Assembly (NCBI RefSeq): GCF_033304595.1
Contig: NZ_CP116341.1
Location: 2,397,001-2,461,000 of the forward strand
Reading direction: 5' to 3'
Source: Sporosarcina jeotgali
GTDB taxonomy: Bacteria > Bacillota > Bacilli > Bacillales_A > Planococcaceae
DNA: 64,000 nt
Shown here: positions 32,952 through 42,268 of the stretch, one piece after another
Position numbering within the stretch: the first letter of the stretch is position 1
How the letters are laid out: each line of letters starts with the position of its first letter
Position numbers and translations under genes: made by a program
Notes under the pieces: generated by a model
Databases searched by the model: none
Seen by the model: only the letters and a program-made list of their open reading frames with translations
Told to the model about the DNA's origin: nothing

Positions 32952-33506
32952 TCAACTTTCCCTTCCCAGCCAGACATCCCTTGGTAAAGACATCAGGATC
33001 GAATTAATCCATTCTCCTTCAAATTCCAGATCATTCTCTTCAATTCCGCATTCGACGAATCCCAATTTTTCATATACGTGCCTCGCCCGAGGGTTAAATT
33101 CAAATACGCTTAACGTAATTCCGCACAGCGAAGTACTGAAAAACAGATAATCCAAGAACAGCTGGGTCGCTTCTGATCCTAATCCTCTATCTCTCCCACG
33201 AGGTCCAATCATGATTCTGAAGTTCATACTGTGATTTCCTGCATCGTAAGAATTGGCCACCGCTTCCCCTACTAAACAGCCTTGGACAGGGTCAACAATT
33301 GCCAGATCCAGACGATTGGTTTGTTCATTTCTTGTTGTATACCAGTGTAAAACGGTTTCGCGATTGTATACGGAATCGCTCCCGGTTAATTTCAATAGCT
33401 CCGGATCTTTCAAGCATTCTTCAATATAAGGAAAATCTTCGTCAACAAATGGTCTTAGAATTACTTTTCGTCCAACTATTGTGGGTTTTTGAAGTAAATC
33501 AATCAT
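32952..33506 (-). CDS. GNAT acetyltransferase (RimJ/RimL-like)
   Basis: A 184-residue protein with the RimJ/RimL layout: VGRKVILRPFVDEDFPYIEECLKDPELLKLTGS at the N-terminus, then MNFRIMIGPRGRDRGLGSEATQLFLDYLFF (acetyl-CoA loop RGRDRGLG) and LSVFEFNPRARHVYEKLGFVECG. AAAGGAGTACAAAGG precedes the ATG. Such proteins acetylate N-termini of ribosomal proteins or small amines. The exact target is unknown. Confidence 0.88.
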   Translation of the reverse strand: MIDLLQKPTIVGRKVILRPFVDEDFPYIEECLKDPELLKLTGSDSVYNRETVLHWYTTRNEQTNRLDLAIVDPVQGCLVGEAVANSYDAGNHSMNFRIMIGPRGRDRGLGSEATQLFLDYLFFSTSLCGITLSVFEFNPRARHVYEKLGFVECGIEENDLEFEGEWINSILMSLPRDVWLGRES

Positions 33507-33616
33507 TTCCTTTGTACTCCTTTTTGGTCATCTGAACTGTCTGCCATACAAGTTCCATGCAGTTAAAAACCAATGCAAATTAAATTTTTCAAAAGGCCAT
33601 CCCCATTTTTCACGCA

Positions 33617-34075
33617 TTAAAATCCATGATCATGGTCATGCTCTTCCTCCTTAAAAACGTTAAGCAGATTGAAGGTGTCGGAACTATCACCTTGCTCGCA
33701 TCCTTCTAGAGTATACGTGAATAATTGCTGCCCTTCCTCTGTTACCAGCTCCGTACAGGACATTTTCACTTTAGCAGGAGTATCTCCCCGCTTTTTATTT
33801 TTTGAGCTGTCGATTTCCAAATCAAAACCTGTCCCGTCAAACGTTAACTTATACAATGTCGGATTTCCCTCAAGTGTAAAATTGGAGATCTGAACAGCAG
33901 CGGAATCTTCTGCATGGACGCTTCCTAAAAACTGTTCAAATCGTTCAAAGTTATAAACAGGACCATTCATATTGATGACATCCCCATTTTCCATCGCTTT
34001 TTCACTGTCATACGAACAAGCAGCTAACAGGCATGTCCCAACAAGAATAAGTACAACGACTATACACTTTTTCAT
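33617..34075 (-). CDS. DUF4362-type lipoprotein
   Basis: A 152-residue protein. The signal peptide MKKCIVVVLILVGTCL ends in lipobox LLAAC (Cys about 20). The mature part shows MENGDVINMNGPVYNFERFEQFL, VQISNFTLEGNPTLYKLTFDG and FTYTLEGCEQGD, the pattern of DUF4362. A His/Asp-rich tail (EEEHDHDHGF) could bind metal. GGAGGTATCTT precedes the ATG. Surface function unknown. Confidence 0.82.
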   Translation of the reverse strand: MKKCIVVVLILVGTCLLAACSYDSEKAMENGDVINMNGPVYNFERFEQFLGSVHAEDSAAVQISNFTLEGNPTLYKLTFDGTGFDLEIDSSKNKKRGDTPAKVKMSCTELVTEEGQQLFTYTLEGCEQGDSSDTFNLLNVFKEEEHDHDHGF

Positions 34076-34191
34076 AAGATACCTCCTGGGGCGTAATAAT
34101 GCTTCAGTTTCACTTTATGCAGCTCACTGTCATCTTATCCCAGCAAATCCTAATGGGGGGATGCCATCCATGCCTCGCTCTTCCGTAGACA

Positions 34192-34228
34192 AAAAAAATA
34201 CCGTACGCTCCTATAAATAGGCGGGTAC
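34192..34228 (-). terminator. Hairpin terminator of the small membrane gene
   Basis: On the minus strand CCGTACCCGCCTATT pairs with AGGAGCGTACGG and is followed by TATTTTTTTT. Confidence 0.82.
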
Positions 34229-34269
34229 GGAAGGCATCTATAACTTCGGATGGGATTAGAAATTTTCCA

Positions 34270-34530
34270 TTAGCGGCTCATGACTTGGATTCCAGGTAAT
34301 GGAGGGTCAGGCGTAAAGGCATCAATAGCAGCACTAATCAATAATATGGTCCATACAATCATAATAACGATGCTCCCTATCCGAATCAGCTTGATTTGAA
34401 TATCCGATAACTCCGGAATCTCTTTATATCTCCAGCGATCTAAAAAGAAAAAACTATCTTCCGGTTCATAAAGACTCCAAATAGAAAAGCCATACACAGG
34501 TATTGAAAATACTATAAAAATAAATAACAT
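34270..34530 (-). CDS. Small membrane protein, DUF6199-like
   Basis: About 86 residues from the ATG at 34530, which follows GGAAGAGGTG. Two helices (LFIFIVFSIPVYGFSIWSL and IGSIVIMIVWTILLISAAI) flank a short loop with YEPEDSFFFLDRWRYKEIPELSD. That loop resembles DUF6199 proteins as I remember them. Function unknown. Confidence 0.62.
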   Translation of the reverse strand: MLFIFIVFSIPVYGFSIWSLYEPEDSFFFLDRWRYKEIPELSDIQIKLIRIGSIVIMIVWTILLISAAIDAFTPDPPLPGIQVMSR

Positions 34531-34653
34531 TAGTAGATTAGCACCTCTTCCGGCTGTCAAAATGACTTATTCGAAACTCCTGCAGACTGATTGACACAAA
34601 CCCTTTATATCGTAAAAACTTAATTAAATTTGCATGGAGAAAATAATCCTTTT

Positions 34654-34775
34654 TTATAATGGAACTACCCAAACTTTATATCTAACAGATTCTCCAATTG
34701 TACTTTTGGTTAATACCCTAAACTCATTCATCTCAGCAAGTCGAAAGGCTAGGGAGACAGCGATTTTATAATCGG
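34654..34775 (-). pseudogene. 3' half of a small gene split by the group II intron
   Basis: The minus-strand frame DYKIAVSLAFRLAEMNEFRVL to a stop at 34654 is the end of a small protein. Joining it to the 5' half at 37413-37527 restores one frame of about 78 codons with a TTG start behind TTAGGAG. The intron lies in the opposite orientation, so it cannot be removed from this gene's mRNA. The protein is not recognised; it is soluble and has no cysteine-rich or membrane part. Confidence 0.75.
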
Positions 34776-35483
34776 GTGTGCGCGACAAGTTCTGTGATAA
34801 ATGCCTTCGGCATGAAAACACAGGGAATTTATAATACAAATTTCAACTTTACAACAGAAGATAGGAATGAGGAAACCATGTATTCCGAAACTATCTCACC
34901 GATACTCCTGCGTGCGTCATGAGTGACAGTTCATGGGGTTCGAAGCTCAGGTAGAGTCGGCAGAATGAAGGCTAGAGCCATTCGTTAGAAAAGGTATGCC
35001 AACGGATATGCCGGGTGGCTGAAAAACTAGATAGGGTGAGAATGTTCCAGTCTAAAGGAACTGACAAATTTCTGAAGGTACGGGTCTACAGATTGAACAT
35101 AGTGAAAGCTATGGCCCATCCAACGATGGGGTGAGTGGTGTGGAGTAAAAGTGCGCCCTCTGAAATACGCTATACCGAACAAAGGCGGTATCCAGCTCAC
35201 AGGCTTACAGGAAACACCTACGTCTAGAACGGAAAGCTATGTTGTAAGGGACTTGGAAAGCCAAGGAACGTTGAAATAAGGACTGTCATCTAAAACGGTT
35301 GCTATAAGGCGCAAGCCGAAATGCATTTATCCTTGTGAGGGTAGGGGCACGACTGATGAATCTTCTGTAATGGAAATGGAGGAACAGCCCCAAGTCTATC
35401 CATGAGAACGATTATTTTCTTCACGTGAATGACACCGATCGGGTAAGAATGTGGGAACATCACTCATTTGGAGGGATGCCACA

Positions 35484-37280
35484 GTGTCAACTTTGAGATA
35501 TTGGGATTACTACAATATGACGGGAATCTTCACGGATTTATACGAAAGAGCTAGTCAACAGGATACGTTCAGTCGTCTTTACGAGACGGTGACTTCAAGA
35601 GAGAACATTCTCTTAGCTTTTCGAACGATTAAATCTAATAAAGGGTCAAAGACCCCTGGTACTGATGGGAAAACCATCAAAGATATTAAAGAGCTTTCGG
35701 AAAATGAATTGGTGAAAACCATTCAAACAAAACTAGAAAACTACCGACCTAAGAAAGTCCGAAGAGTATGGATTGAAAAGGAGAACGGTCAATACCGACC
35801 TCTTGGAATTCCATGTATTCTTGACCGCGTCATTCAACAGTGTTTTAAACAGGTTCTAGAGCCAATAGCTGAAGCCCATTTCTACAAACACAGCTATGGA
35901 TTTAGACCATTAAGGTCTACTCATCATGCCATGGCTAGAGTACAACATTTAGTCAATACTGCTAATTTGCATTATATTGTGGATGTTGACATTAAAGGGT
36001 TTTTCGATAATGTGAATCATAAACTTCTAATCAAACAATTATGGAACTTAGGCATTCAGGATAGAAAAATATTGGCTTGTATATCCAAAATGCTGAAAGC
36101 CGAGATTGATAAAGAGGGCGTCCCATCTAAAGGTGTTCCTCAAGGTGGAATTTTATCGACTTTATTATCGAACGTGGTGCTCAATGACCTTGACCAGTGG
36201 GTTGCGGGTCAGTGGGAATTCTTCCCTCTTTCGAAAAACTATAAAACAAGAGAAGGTAAAGTGGTCGCTAAGAAGCGTACCGCTTTAAAAGAAGGATATC
36301 TTGTCCGTTACGCAGATGATTTTAAAATTCTTTGCCGAGATGGGAAAACAGCTCATAAGTGGTATCACGCAGTAAAGTTGTATCTCAAAGAGCGTTTAAA
36401 ACTAGATATTTCACCTGAAAAGTCACAAATTGTGAACTTGCGGAAAAGAAAGTCTGAATTCTTAGGTTTTACAATAAAAGCGAATAAGAAAAGAAATAAA
36501 AGGGTTGCCCATACGGGCGTTAAAAAGAAAAAGCGGGAGAAACTCAAAGAACAAGCAAAAGTCCATATCTTACGGATAAAAGCCTCCCCAACCACTCAAA
36601 ATGCTTTACGCTTTAATAGTTTTGTTTTAGGGATTCACAATTATTTTAAGGGAGCTACACATGTCAATCTAGAATTCTCACGTCTTGCTTACGATTTACA
36701 AGCCTTTCTGTATAACCGCCTTCGTCCTGTAGGGAAATACGGACGCCCAATCAGACCGAGTACTACTTATAAGAAGTACTTTAGCACAAGGTCTAAAACA
36801 TTTGAGATTGCGGGGGTTCATCTTTTTCCCGTTGGAGATGTACGGACAGTAAATACGATGAATTTTAGTCCGACATTATCACTCTTCACGGAGGAAGGCA
36901 GAAAGAAAATTTACGATAAATTAAAGCCGGATGTTCGTTTGGAAATTAGTAATATAATGAAGGCTGTTCTTCCCAACCGAACGGTTGAATACATGGATAA
37001 TCGCATTAGTCGCTTCAGTATGAAGATGGGGAAATGTGAACTTACAGGTTGGAATTTAACTGCTAGTGAAGTTCATTGCCATCATTATAGACCCAAACAT
37101 CTTGGAGGAACGGATGAGTTTCGAAATCTCCGTATTCTTCATAAAGATATCCACCGGTTAGTTCATCGTATAGATACAGAAATCATCACATCTGAAATAA
37201 GGAAATTTGGTTTTACTTCTTCAATGATTAAGAAACTAAACCAATACCGAATGGAATGTGGGCTTGAAACGGTAGTATAA
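35484..37280 (+). CDS. ltrA: Group II intron-encoded reverse transcriptase/maturase/HNH endonuclease
   Basis: About 598 residues from GTG 35484 (MSTLRYWDYYNMTG), chosen because GGAGGG lies 8 bases upstream; the frame is open to 35451. The reverse transcriptase domain covers about 40-340: RTIKSNKGSKTPGTDG, RPLGIPCILDRVIQQ, YGFRPLRSTHHA, DVDIKGFFDNV, GVPQGGILSTLLSNV, and the catalytic YADD in VRYADDFKIL. The maturase X domain follows. The C-terminal HNH nuclease is CELTGWNLTASEVHCHHYRPKHLGGTDEFRNLRILH with DIHRLVH. It splices its own RNA and copies it into DNA targets. Confidence 0.95.
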   Translation: MSTLRYWDYYNMTGIFTDLYERASQQDTFSRLYETVTSRENILLAFRTIKSNKGSKTPGTDGKTIKDIKELSENELVKTIQTKLENYRPKKVRRVWIEKENGQYRPLGIPCILDRVIQQCFKQVLEPIAEAHFYKHSYGFRPLRSTHHAMARVQHLVNTANLHYIVDVDIKGFFDNVNHKLLIKQLWNLGIQDRKILACISKMLKAEIDKEGVPSKGVPQGGILSTLLSNVVLNDLDQWVAGQWEFFPLSKNYKTREGKVVAKKRTALKEGYLVRYADDFKILCRDGKTAHKWYHAVKLYLKERLKLDISPEKSQIVNLRKRKSEFLGFTIKANKKRNKRVAHTGVKKKKREKLKEQAKVHILRIKASPTTQNALRFNSFVLGIHNYFKGATHVNLEFSRLAYDLQAFLYNRLRPVGKYGRPIRPSTTYKKYFSTRSKTFEIAGVHLFPVGDVRTVNTMNFSPTLSLFTEEGRKKIYDKLKPDVRLEISNIMKAVLPNRTVEYMDNRISRFSMKMGKCELTGWNLTASEVHCHHYRPKHLGGTDEFRNLRILHKDIHRLVHRIDTEIITSEIRKFGFTSSMIKKLNQYRMECGLETVV

Positions 37281-37334
37281 TCTCACGTCAAAATGGAACG
37301 AAGAACTTATAATCAAGTATCCATCGATAGATGG

Positions 37335-37369
37335 AACGCAAAGTGCAAGGAAACTTGCACGCTTTGTGT
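37335..37369 (+). ncRNA. Domain V of the group II intron
   Basis: CGCAAAGTGCAAG pairs with CTTGCACGCTTTG around a GAAA tetraloop (37350-37353), with the two-base bulge CG on the 3' side. This is the expected size (34 nt) and shape of the catalytic hairpin. The triad reads CGC rather than the more common AGC. Confidence 0.8.
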
Positions 37370-37412
37370 GGAGCGGGGGAAAAGCTGGAGATGATTTCAA
37401 AGGCTTACCTAT

Positions 37413-37527
37413 CGCAAACGTCATAGCCATCATACAATTTTGCATACATTTCATTTCCTATGGAGTCAGCCCAAACATCCGCTTCTTGCAAGCTATCGAA
37501 TACAAAATTTTCTACTTTCCAGTTCAA
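37413..37527 (-). pseudogene. 5' half of the small gene split by the intron
   Basis: TTG 37527 lies 7 bases behind AGGAG on the minus strand and reads NWKVENFVFDSLQEADVW, then ADSIGNEMYAKLYDGYDVC, up to the intron boundary. The frame continues in the part at 34654-34775. The family is unknown to me. Confidence 0.72.
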
Positions 37528-37744
37528 TGGAATCTCCTAACCTTCCTTTTCAAATCACTTACTGTAAAAACGATTAACTAACTCTCATTTAATCACTCTC
37601 TAGCATTATAATGGCCCGACTGCTATATCGTTTAATAATCCAGATACACACTTATACAGCAAAAAAACAAACGGTCTTAGCCAGGTAATTTGCAAAAGCT
37701 ATCTAAATTCACGAACATTTCATTCCCTAGAATTCCCCCCTTTC

Positions 37745-38344
37745 TTAATCGGCCTTTAGCTTCTCGATTCGTTCCTGGTCAAGTGAAAAAGGAGTCGCAC
37801 AAAAAAGCAAAAATCCCGCTAACAGATATAAAAAAATAATAAGTCCCAAGTTAGGATGTGCTTGTGTAAAGCGCAGCATTGCAGTGATTACAAGTCCCAA
37901 CAGAACAATGACTGCAAGCACTTTCGGCAACTTGATGAGTTGCCTCCTTTTGCCGGGATTCACAAATACTGAAGTAATCCTCTCTTTCAATAAATGGCTG
38001 ATTAAGAATAACAACACGGTACCAATCAGGAATGGCCAAAAAGCCAACGTGCCATATGTTGATCTAACAAAAGGCATCATTGCAAAAATAGAAGATCCGA
38101 TAAGTGCCCAATACAATTGGAGGGAATTGTACCGCCTCGGTTCATACTTACTATACCGCTTCCATAATAGGAGAAGGCGGAAGATGATGAAAGTCTCAAT
38201 TGCCAGATTGATGGGCAGCCAAAATAGAAAACGTCCTTCCGGTACGGCACTGGCACATAGCAGTAAAAAGACGTGCAGGAGAAAGGTAAAGAGAATAAGA
38301 TTATCCGCTTTCACTGGCTTATTGGTATTTTGTTGTGAATTCAT
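37745..38344 (-). CDS. Integral membrane protein, 199 aa
   Basis: Six hydrophobic segments (about 18-36, 40-60, 78-95, 100-118, 140-158 and 165-185) and short charged loops. AGGGGATCCT precedes the ATG. No motif that I know. The intergenic bases between it and the split gene (37528-37744) contain no further gene. Confidence 0.7.
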   Translation of the reverse strand: MNSQQNTNKPVKADNLILFTFLLHVFLLLCASAVPEGRFLFWLPINLAIETFIIFRLLLLWKRYSKYEPRRYNSLQLYWALIGSSIFAMMPFVRSTYGTLAFWPFLIGTVLLFLISHLLKERITSVFVNPGKRRQLIKLPKVLAVIVLLGLVITAMLRFTQAHPNLGLIIFLYLLAGFLLFCATPFSLDQERIEKLKAD

Positions 38345-38391
38345 AGGATCCCCTACTTTTATATTTTACATAAGAAATAATAAAAAATAAT

Positions 38392-38928
38392 TTAATTAAT
38401 CAGCTGAAATATAGTCCTTATTTCATCCCAGCCATATACCAGTTCGGGAAGTTTCTTACCGCCTATCTCCACTTCAACTGTATCAATTTTTCTTCCGCCA
38501 AGTGATTCGTAAAACTTACGGGAATTAGTATCTTCCAAAACAAGAACAAGCATTGAGTTTATTCCAACGTCAATAATGTCTTTAATGATTGGCTTTACAA
38601 GGGCTGTTCCGATTCCTTTGCCCTGATACTTTTGTAAAATATAGATAGCGTATATCTCGCCATCATATCCTTTATACTTACAGCTTCTTTCTTTACCGCC
38701 TTTGGAAAATCCAACTATTTCTCCAATGCCGTTCTCCACTACATAAATATCGCCAAAAGGGATGGCATTGGTCCACATTTTTTCACGACTATCGTACGAA
38801 AGGTTAGATAAATATTCATCTGGAACTATATTGGAATATGTTGTTTTCCAACTATCGATGTGTACTGTAGCGATTCCGATAGCATCTGTTACAACTGCCT
38901 TTCTGATTTTAAAAAGGTCGTTATCCAC
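38392..38928 (-). CDS. GNAT-family N-acetyltransferase
   Basis: A 178-residue protein starting at GTG 38928 behind AAGGGGGAAG. The N-terminal FKIRKAVVTDAIGIATVHIDSWKTTYSNIVPDEYL is typical of the YhhY/RimI-like group. Motif A is GEIYAIYILQKYQGKGIGTALVKPII and motif B VLVLEDTNSRKFYESLGGRKI. Substrate unknown. It has no partner gene. Confidence 0.88.
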   Translation of the reverse strand: MDNDLFKIRKAVVTDAIGIATVHIDSWKTTYSNIVPDEYLSNLSYDSREKMWTNAIPFGDIYVVENGIGEIVGFSKGGKERSCKYKGYDGEIYAIYILQKYQGKGIGTALVKPIIKDIIDVGINSMLVLVLEDTNSRKFYESLGGRKIDTVEVEIGGKKLPELVYGWDEIRTIFQLIN

Positions 38929-39028
38929 TTATCTTCCCCCTTCGGATTCCTTAGTCTTGCCCGCTTCCTTAAGATCGGAAGCTGATTTTTGGTATAGATA
39001 CGCCCCTGATAATTGAAGAACTGAGTAG

Positions 39029-39688
39029 TTAGATAGGTAAGTTAGGTAAAATTGTTTTTAATTCAATTAAATCATCTATGACTAGATTGGCCTGAGAAAG
39101 TTCATCTTCTTTCGCAAAATCAAAATTACATCCTATTGAAATTAACCCATTATCCTTAGCTGCTTTTATGTCTGATAGGCGATCCCCTACTACTGCTGCA
39201 TTAGTAATCCCATACTTTTTTACAATACTCTGAACCAGGTCAGATTTATTTAATGATTCAATTTGCTGGATACTGAATGTCTCTGTAATCCAATTGTCCA
39301 AGTTATAATGACTCACTATGGCTTCTAGGTATACGGTTAACCCATTGCTTGCTATGTAGATTGAAAACTCATTCTCATGTAAATAACTTAAAACTTCCTT
39401 CGTATTAGGATACAAAGAACCGTTTCCATTTTTTATATTTCCAAGCAGTTTTTCAAGGAAATACGCATCTGTATATTCTCTTTCTTGAGTAGAGTGATCA
39501 GGTAACAGAGTTTCCCAAACTTGTGGCAAAGGAACTCCCATGATTTCACGATACTGCCGAATTGGCGTCGCTGCGTCCCATTTATCCATTGAACGTAAAT
39601 GTTCAAAAGTATCATCCAGTGATATTTCTAATATTGTATCTGTTTGAAACAGTGTTCCATCCATATCAAAAATTACAGACTGTGACAT
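39029..39688 (-). CDS. HAD-family hydrolase (phosphoglycolate phosphatase-like)
   Basis: About 219 residues from MSQSVIFDMDGTLFQTD; the ATG at 39688 follows AAGGGGGGAAAAGAA. Motif I is FDMDGT (nucleophile Asp plus acid/base Asp), motif II is IYIASNG, the Lys is in SLNKSDLV, and motif III is AAVVGDRLSDIKAAKDNG. The alpha-helical cap lies between motif I and about residue 90. It probably dephosphorylates a small phosphorylated metabolite. The exact substrate is unknown. Confidence 0.9.
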   Translation of the reverse strand: MSQSVIFDMDGTLFQTDTILEISLDDTFEHLRSMDKWDAATPIRQYREIMGVPLPQVWETLLPDHSTQEREYTDAYFLEKLLGNIKNGNGSLYPNTKEVLSYLHENEFSIYIASNGLTVYLEAIVSHYNLDNWITETFSIQQIESLNKSDLVQSIVKKYGITNAAVVGDRLSDIKAAKDNGLISIGCNFDFAKEDELSQANLVIDDLIELKTILPNLPI

Positions 39689-39782
39689 TTCTTTTCCCCC
39701 CTTAACTATATGGCCTGATTCAGGCATACTGGATCTTCAATAACTGTCCCCAAGTGTGGAAGAAATAAAACTGATCTCACGA

Positions 39783-40007
39783 TTAATTATATTCTACAAA
39801 TCGTAACATTCCTTTTGATACAGATATAACATCCTCTTGATTGAAAATAAGACAAGCTATACCTCCAACATACTTCTCATGTTCAAATTCACCAAGAACT
39901 GTCACGTATCCTTTTTCAAAAAAGTAAATGAGTTCATGGTCATGTTCTTCAACAGCACTTAACGCATTAAACAGAAACGCTTTAAGTGGTTTATCGTAAA
40001 ATCGCAT
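39783..40007 (-). CDS. Hypothetical protein, 74 aa
   Basis: A small soluble protein (MRFYDKPLKAFLFNALSAVEEHDHELIYFFEKGYVTVLGEF in part) with a mixed helix and strand pattern. AAAAGGAGATATCTTGCA precedes the ATG. Not recognised. Confidence 0.62.
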   Translation of the reverse strand: MRFYDKPLKAFLFNALSAVEEHDHELIYFFEKGYVTVLGEFEHEKYVGGIACLIFNQEDVISVSKGMLRFVEYN

Positions 40008-40140
40008 TGCAAGATATCTCCTTTTCCTGGTCTGCTCTGTAAGATGGCCCGATAACAGAATACCAATTAGCTTACATCACCACAGTAAGACACTACGATT
40101 ATGTACGAATGGCATCTTACGCCAGCAATCAAAATACGCG

Positions 40141-40551
40141 TTAGCCTTCTACAAGACCAGTGTATTTGATAAGCTTTCCGTCTGTTTCTACCAGTAAAAT
40201 AGGTCCGCCAACTTCTGCTGACTCTTTAGCCGAAAATATTTTGGCTCCAACAGGTAATTGAGTCGCCATATTATTTTCAAAGTTTGTATGGGATTCATAT
40301 CTTGCAGTTATTTCTCCAACCTGTTCGTTCTTTGTTAACGTCAGTTCTTCAATCCACTCAATTCCAGCTTGATAAATCATCCCTTCAAATTGAAATATGT
40401 CAGCATCAGGCTCTAAAGCTAAGACCTCTTCTGCATCAGGATTTTCAGTTGTATGAACTTCGAATGTATTTGTATCCAAGGGATTTGAACATCCCAAAGC
40501 ATTCAATAAAATGACAGCAGTTCCACCAAGAATTACTTTCGACAGTTTCAC
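40141..40551 (-). CDS. Conserved hypothetical lipoprotein, 136 aa
   Basis: The signal peptide KLSKVILGGTAVILLNALG ends at lipobox NALGC (Cys about 21). The mature domain carries DADIFQFEGMIYQAGIEWIEELTLTKNEQVGEI, ATQLPVGAKIFSAKE and GPILLVETDGKLIKYTGLVEG. This is a pattern I recall from small Bacillus lipoproteins of unknown role. It should be anchored on the outer membrane face. Confidence 0.78.
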   Translation of the reverse strand: MKLSKVILGGTAVILLNALGCSNPLDTNTFEVHTTENPDAEEVLALEPDADIFQFEGMIYQAGIEWIEELTLTKNEQVGEITARYESHTNFENNMATQLPVGAKIFSAKESAEVGGPILLVETDGKLIKYTGLVEG

Positions 40552-40685
40552 ACCATCGCCCCTTATAATCTGACATTATAAAGATTGGTCGTATTTACTT
40601 TATAAAACGTTTCATACCATGCCCCGATAAAAGTCATGTCCTTTTGCTGCAATTCTATGCTTAAAGCATAAAGCTCTGGACTGTG

Positions 40686-40841
40686 CTATTCTTTTCTCTC
40701 CGTTTTCCCGACACCATATCCTAAGAAAACGCCCAACAATAGAATGAGCAGGAAATCACCATCATAATTTTTTGTAAAGATACTAATCATGAACCAAGCA
40801 ACTAAGATTCCAGCAACTAACCAGATTATATTTTTAGACAT
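40686..40841 (-). CDS. Small membrane protein, 51 aa
   Basis: The ATG at 40841 follows AATGAGGTAGTCATAACAG and opens 51 codons ending in TAG at 40686. The product has two hydrophobic segments (NIIWLVAGILVAWFMISIF and FLLILLLGVFLGYGVG) joined by TKNYDGD, and a charged KTERKE tail. The ribosome site, the membrane pattern and the gap between flanking genes support a real gene. Function unknown. Confidence 0.65.
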   Translation of the reverse strand: MSKNIIWLVAGILVAWFMISIFTKNYDGDFLLILLLGVFLGYGVGKTERKE

Positions 40842-40915
40842 CTGTTATGACTACCTCATTTCGGAATAGAGAATTGTAACAAAAAAGGTCAATCTGTCTC
40901 TTTAAAAGTGCAGCT

Positions 40916-41581
40916 TTATCCATTACTTGAATCTGCTTGAAGAAGCAAGGAGCAGACGTCATTTACGCCAGCCTCATCATTCCCTTTTTCAAATGCTTTT
41001 TTAGATTTCAAGAAGTATAACTTCGCTTCTTCATTTTTATGCTTGGCTAAAAAAACCTCACCGAGCCCTCGATAGGCACATCCTAAACAAATCGCATCCT
41101 CGGACAATTTCGAGTTTTCAAGGGAGCTTGTCATAAGTGCTTCAGCTTCTTCTAACCTATGTCTTTTCAGCATGATAAAACCTTGTTCATAGAAATTCGC
41201 CGCAAAACCTAAGTGGAAATCAGGTTTGCAGTCTTCCAATAGTTTTAGTTCCTCATCGAAGAGCGCTTGTGCTTCGATAAAATTTCCAGCCATCCGCTCA
41301 ACCATACCCAATTGGTGGATTGCTATGTGTTCCTCTTGTATGTCCGAATTTTCCCGAGCAATTTCCCTAAGTTCTTTGTAAACTTTCCGCGCCTTGTTAT
41401 ATTCCTTTTGTGACGCGTGAACAAAGCCTAATCCGTGTAAAGCAGTTTTGTATTTAGCAGATGATTTTTCAAGGGATTGAAGACAGTCTTTATAAAGTGC
41501 TTCTGCTTCCAAAAGCCTGCCCTCATCAAATAGCTCAAATGCGCGTGTCAACTTAATACGAATCGTTTCCAACCACTCCAC
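40916..41581 (-). CDS. TPR-repeat protein
   Basis: A 221-residue, all-helical protein made of about five tetratricopeptide repeats. Examples are AFELFDEGRLLEAEALYKDCL, ALHGLGFVHASQKEYNKARKVY, AIHQLGMVERMAGNFIEAQALFDEEL and AYRGLGEVFLAKHKNEEAKLYF. Such repeats bind partner proteins. It resembles TPR proteins of Bacillales near Rap-type regulators but lacks a phosphatase or DNA-binding region. Partner unknown. Confidence 0.88.
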   Translation of the reverse strand: MEWLETIRIKLTRAFELFDEGRLLEAEALYKDCLQSLEKSSAKYKTALHGLGFVHASQKEYNKARKVYKELREIARENSDIQEEHIAIHQLGMVERMAGNFIEAQALFDEELKLLEDCKPDFHLGFAANFYEQGFIMLKRHRLEEAEALMTSSLENSKLSEDAICLGCAYRGLGEVFLAKHKNEEAKLYFLKSKKAFEKGNDEAGVNDVCSLLLQADSSNG

Positions 41582-42268
41582 CCCATTATGGCTGCATCAT
41601 TTGGACTTGCTACAGCATGAAAACGGTGTTTCGAACTTATCATCTTCATATGTAAGTATAACATCTGGTTTTCTGAAAAGTACATCTATTTCCTTTAATT
41701 ATCCAGTCGGTGCAAGAATGTAAAATTATACATCCTACTCTGATACCAGGTATTCCACTTTGTGGCATAACCAAGCCACGAGTCGTACTTTTCGTGGGAG
41801 GTTATCAGTAGCATACATGGTGCTCCGCCTGCCATCCTATCCAAACAATTTTGTTTTACCGTAATAAAAAAGAAGCATACCCATAAAACAGATATGCCTC
41901 CTATTCCCTTACCTATTCCACTTGACCTTGATTGGATCGAGTTTCATCTTTTCATATGCGCTGCCGGGTCACCTTAGAACTATTCCGCACGGTCTGACAC
42001 AGAAAGAATCACCTTACTAACTACAACGAATGCCAGACTCCAGTATTCTCAACTAAAATTAAAACATCCCCTATACACTTGGTACAAGAGCTTCACTCAA
42101 AGAACTTCCAGGCGTTGCAGCGCCGCCATCAGACAAAGCAGAACAACCCCCATCACATTGTCTGCAAGACGATTGACAGCAGTTGCTTGTGCGAGTCAAA
42201 AAAATTCAATCCGACTGTCTACCTTTTGCCCTTTCGACTCTATATAGCGAGTAAAGGGGGATTTACAA
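41582..42268. other. Intergenic region with a hairpin remnant
   Basis: About 690 bases with no supported gene. A minus-strand hairpin with T-run lies near 41868-41905 (GCATA arms) and has no gene before it. The right end (42200-42268) should hold the promoter of the HTH gene. This is the junction with the accessory island. Confidence 0.5.

Larger units (their letters stand above)
34776..37412 (+). mobile_element. Group II intron with ORF, antisense to a small gene
   Basis: The 5' end is GTGTGCGCGAC (start 34776) or GTGCGCGAC (34778); both fit the GUGYG rule. The long structured leader (34776-35480) contains no gene. The encoded maturase follows at 35484-37280. Domain V is at 37335-37369, and a domain VI-like hairpin ends in CTTACCTAT near 37412. 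Both candidate boundary pairs (34776/37412 and 34778/37408) rejoin the flanking small gene in frame, which fixes the insertion well. Length is about 2.64 kb. All parts look intact, so it may still be mobile. Confidence 0.88.

Noticed and set aside
42066..42205. Cysteine-rich short minus-strand peptide frame (CCQSSCRQC-like), possible bacteriocin
   Set aside because: No start codon with a ribosome site and no processing or immunity genes nearby. The frame lies in the promoter region of the HTH gene.
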